This document shows, one piece after another, positions 5,579 to 7,172 of a DNA stretch of 7,172 nucleotides (the stretch's first letter is position 1; every line of letters starts with the position of its first letter). The DNA comes from Nitriliruptoraceae bacterium. GTDB lineage: Bacteria; Actinomycetota; Nitriliruptoria; Nitriliruptorales; Nitriliruptoraceae. Position numbers and translations under genes: made by a program. The notes under the pieces are model-generated. The model was not told the origin of the DNA and did no database searches. It saw only the letters and a program-made list of their open reading frames with translations. The stretch covers positions 1-7,172 of the forward strand of contig SLDB01000144.1 of NCBI GenBank assembly GCA_007125475.1. The letters are read 5' to 3'.

Positions 5579-5582
5579 GGAG
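5579..5582 (+). promoter_or_regulatory. Ribosome binding site favouring GTG 5588
   Basis: GGAG ends 5 nt before GTG 5588. The alternative in-frame starts (ATG 5567, ATG 5606, ATG 5633) have no purine-rich site at suitable distance. Confidence 0.45.
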
Positions 5583-5587
5583 TCCGT

Positions 5588-7172
5588 GTGCCGACGGCCG
5601 GTCGCATGAGTCGCCTCACCCGCCCCCCGTCGATGTCCGACGCCGGCCTGATCACGATCGGCCAGCAGCCCCCGCCCGACGGCGGCTACAGCATCGCGCT
5701 GTTCGAGCGCTACCTCGACGAGATGGAGGAACGGGCGCGGGCGATGCGCGCCGCCGACGACTACCGGGCGGCGTTCGAGCTCACCTACCTCGTGTTCTCC
5801 CGCCAGGTCCTCGCGGCGTTGAAGGCCGAGCGGTTCGAGGACATGGACTGGGCGGTGGACATCGCCTGTCGTTTCGTCGAGGTCTACGCCCAGCAGCTCG
5901 CGTTGTGGGAACAACGCCATCCCCAGCTGTGCCGGGCCTGGCGCACCGCGTTCGAAGCCATCGAGGAGGAACGGATCAACGTCCTGCAGGCGGTGCTGCT
6001 GGCCATCAACGCCCACATCAACTATGACCTCGCGTTCGTCGCCCTCGGCGCGTGCCGCCACGCCGGTGACCTCCCCGACGGCGAGGTGAGCGGCGAGGAC
6101 CCGGTCGAACGCGCCCTCGGGCTCTCGCAGGCCGGGGTGCCCGTCGTGCGCTACCGGGACTTCCTGGTGATCAACCAGCTCGAATGGGAGGCGATCGAGT
6201 TCGTCCAGGACGCGGTGCTGCGGGAGTTCAGTGCGTGGTTGTACTGGGGCAACCGCCTGACAGGGCGCCGTTCGCGGATGATGGGTCAACGTCTGCTGAT
6301 GGAGACTCGAGACACCGCCTGGTACCGCACCACGCTGCTCATCCACGCCCGCGACGATGAGGAACGCGCGATCATCGGTCGTCTCGTCGACGCGCACGCT
6401 GCCAGCCTCGCCGACCTGGTCGGCAGCCTCACCTTCCGGCCCGACGACGCCGTCGAGCGCGGCGTCGGTTGGCTGCGACGCGGCGAACGCATCGACCCGC
6501 AGCTGCAGGCAGGCCTCGTCGAGCTGGCCTGCCACAACCCGGTCGTCGCAGAGCTGGTGATGCGGGAGCTCGCCTCGGCCGGTGCTGATCCGGCCTCGGT
6601 GGCGGTGACGCTGCTGTCCCGGGGTCAGGAGCGACTGGCGGGGGTGTTCGGTCGCATGGTGCTGCGCCTCGCGCCGCTCCGCAGCCGTCAGCGGTTCGTG
6701 CGGTTCCTGCGGGGCCGCTCGGAACGTGCGGTGTCGGTCGTCGAGTCGATGCTGCACGCCGGGTTGCCGGTGCGCGCACTTCCCCGTGGGGCCCCGCTGG
6801 ACGAGGTCCGTCGACGCTGGCGTGCCCGTTTCGAGGCCGACACCGCCTGCCTGGCCACTCCACAGATCGCGTTGGGTGACCACCTGCGCGAGGCGATCGT
6901 CGACAGCGTGCGACGCAACGTCGAGAGGCTCCGAACGGTCGGTGCCGATCCGGTGGTTGCGGAGACGGCCGAGCCACCGACCGACGTCGCCGCCTACCTG
7001 GCCGGGCACCCCGATGCCTGGGTGCGGACGTGCGCGCAGACACTGACCACGTCGACGCGGCCCGGACCGGCCGGCACGTCGCCGGATCGGGTGGGTCGGG
7101 GTTCGATGGGCCCGGACGTGATGAGCGCGGGCTTGATGGGACCGGGCTTGATGGGCCCGGACGTGATGGACC
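5588..7172 (+). CDS. DUF5995 family protein with a long C-terminal extension, open at the right edge
   Basis: 528 codons are visible from GTG 5588 and the frame is still open at 7172. Residues about 30-245 match DUF5995, an actinobacterial family of unknown function: an F-E-L-T-Y-L-V-F block (63-70) and the diagnostic helix A-I-N-A-H-I-N-Y-D-L (139-148), whose His and Asn residues are conserved in the family and suggest a buried polar or metal site. R-Y-R-D-F-L-V-I-N-Q (188-197) follows. Most DUF5995 proteins end soon after this. Here about 280 further residues follow: Arg- and Leu-rich helices I do not recognise (about 250-460), a H-P-D-A-W-V-R-T-C-A-Q-T-L stretch (474-486) that resembles one HEAT-type helix, and a Met/Gly/Pro pentapeptide repeat from 507. 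The start could also be ATG 5606. The gene is divergent from the SRPBCC gene. The domain call is fairly secure and the role is unknown. Confidence 0.8.
   Translation, partial: MPTAGRMSRLTRPPSMSDAGLITIGQQPPPDGGYSIALFERYLDEMEERARAMRAADDYRAAFELTYLVFSRQVLAALKAERFEDMDWAVDIACRFVEVYAQQLALWEQRHPQLCRAWRTAFEAIEEERINVLQAVLLAINAHINYDLAFVALGACRHAGDLPDGEVSGEDPVERALGLSQAGVPVVRYRDFLVINQLEWEAIEFVQDAVLREFSAWLYWGNRLTGRRSRMMGQRLLMETRDTAWYRTTLLIHARDDEERAIIGRLVDAHAASLADLVGSLTFRPDDAVERGVGWLRRGERIDPQLQAGLVELACHNPVVAELVMRELASAGADPASVAVTLLSRGQERLAGVFGRMVLRLAPLRSRQRFVRFLRGRSERAVSVVESMLHAGLPVRALPRGAPLDEVRRRWRARFEADTACLATPQIALGDHLREAIVDSVRRNVERLRTVGADPVVAETAEPPTDVAAYLAGHPDAWVRTCAQTLTTSTRPGPAGTSPDRVGRGSMGPDVMSAGLMGPGLMGPDVMD
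7106..7172 (+). repeat. 15-bp tandem repeat encoding Met-containing pentapeptides at the window end
   Basis: In the DUF5995 reading frame successive 15-bp units encode M-G-P-D-V, M-S-A-G-L, M-G-P-G-L, M-G-P-D-V, then M-D at the edge. An 18-bp string is identical at 7106-7123 and 7151-7168, 45 bp apart. The repeat continues out of the window, so copy number is unknown. Confidence 0.85.

Noticed and set aside
5158..6027. Plus-strand frame that turns the 36-bp array into a 12-residue peptide repeat
   Set aside because: The R-A-I-V-G repeats look regular only because 36 is divisible by three. The frame begins antisense to the SRPBCC gene and ends inside the DUF5995 gene in the wrong frame.
5522..7009. 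495-codon minus-strand open frame opposite the DUF5995 gene
   Set aside because: The plus strand carries recognisable DUF5995 motifs, and the minus translation is rich in His, Arg and Pro without any domain likeness.

Overview
The window is very GC-rich and looks like chromosomal DNA of an actinobacterium (Actinomycetota); the class cannot be fixed from this sequence. The evidence is a DUF222/HNH endonuclease gene of the 13E12 type, a perfect actinobacterial LexA (SOS) box, a DUF5995 protein, an actinobacterial single-pass membrane protein family, strong G/C third-position bias, and one gene that appears to be leaderless.

Layout. From 1 to 3012 everything reads on the minus strand. In transcription order it holds an IS30-family transposase remnant (2674-3012), a D-2-hydroxyacid dehydrogenase (1589-2611), a 313-bp gap filled largely by an eight-unit 19-bp tandem repeat, a membrane-anchored protein of unknown function (484-1275), and, 34 bp further on, an isoprenylcysteine/phospholipid methyltransferase-like protein that runs off the left edge. 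From 3089 to 4758 a plus-strand unit begins with a promoter whose spacer is an SOS box, followed by a well-spaced ribosome binding site and the DUF222/HNH endonuclease gene. The endonuclease converges on a minus-strand SRPBCC-fold gene (4935-5429). That gene is divergent from a large plus-strand DUF5995 protein (5588 onward), which is still open at the right edge.

How the parts relate. The two minus-strand genes at the left (membrane protein and methyltransferase) probably form an operon. The endonuclease is best read as a DNA-damage-inducible gene of its own. The SRPBCC and DUF5995 genes share a divergent intergenic region built almost wholly of four 36-bp tandem repeats. Each unit looks like a copy of the SRPBCC gene's own leaderless promoter and start-codon segment, and the first 12 codons of that gene form a degenerate fifth copy. 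This repeat is the most unusual structure I see.

Six short direct-repeat tracts with different unit lengths (15, 18, 19, 27, 33 and 36 bp) occur in about 7 kb, which suggests frequent tandem duplication. I see no tRNA, rRNA, CRISPR array or recognisable defence operon.
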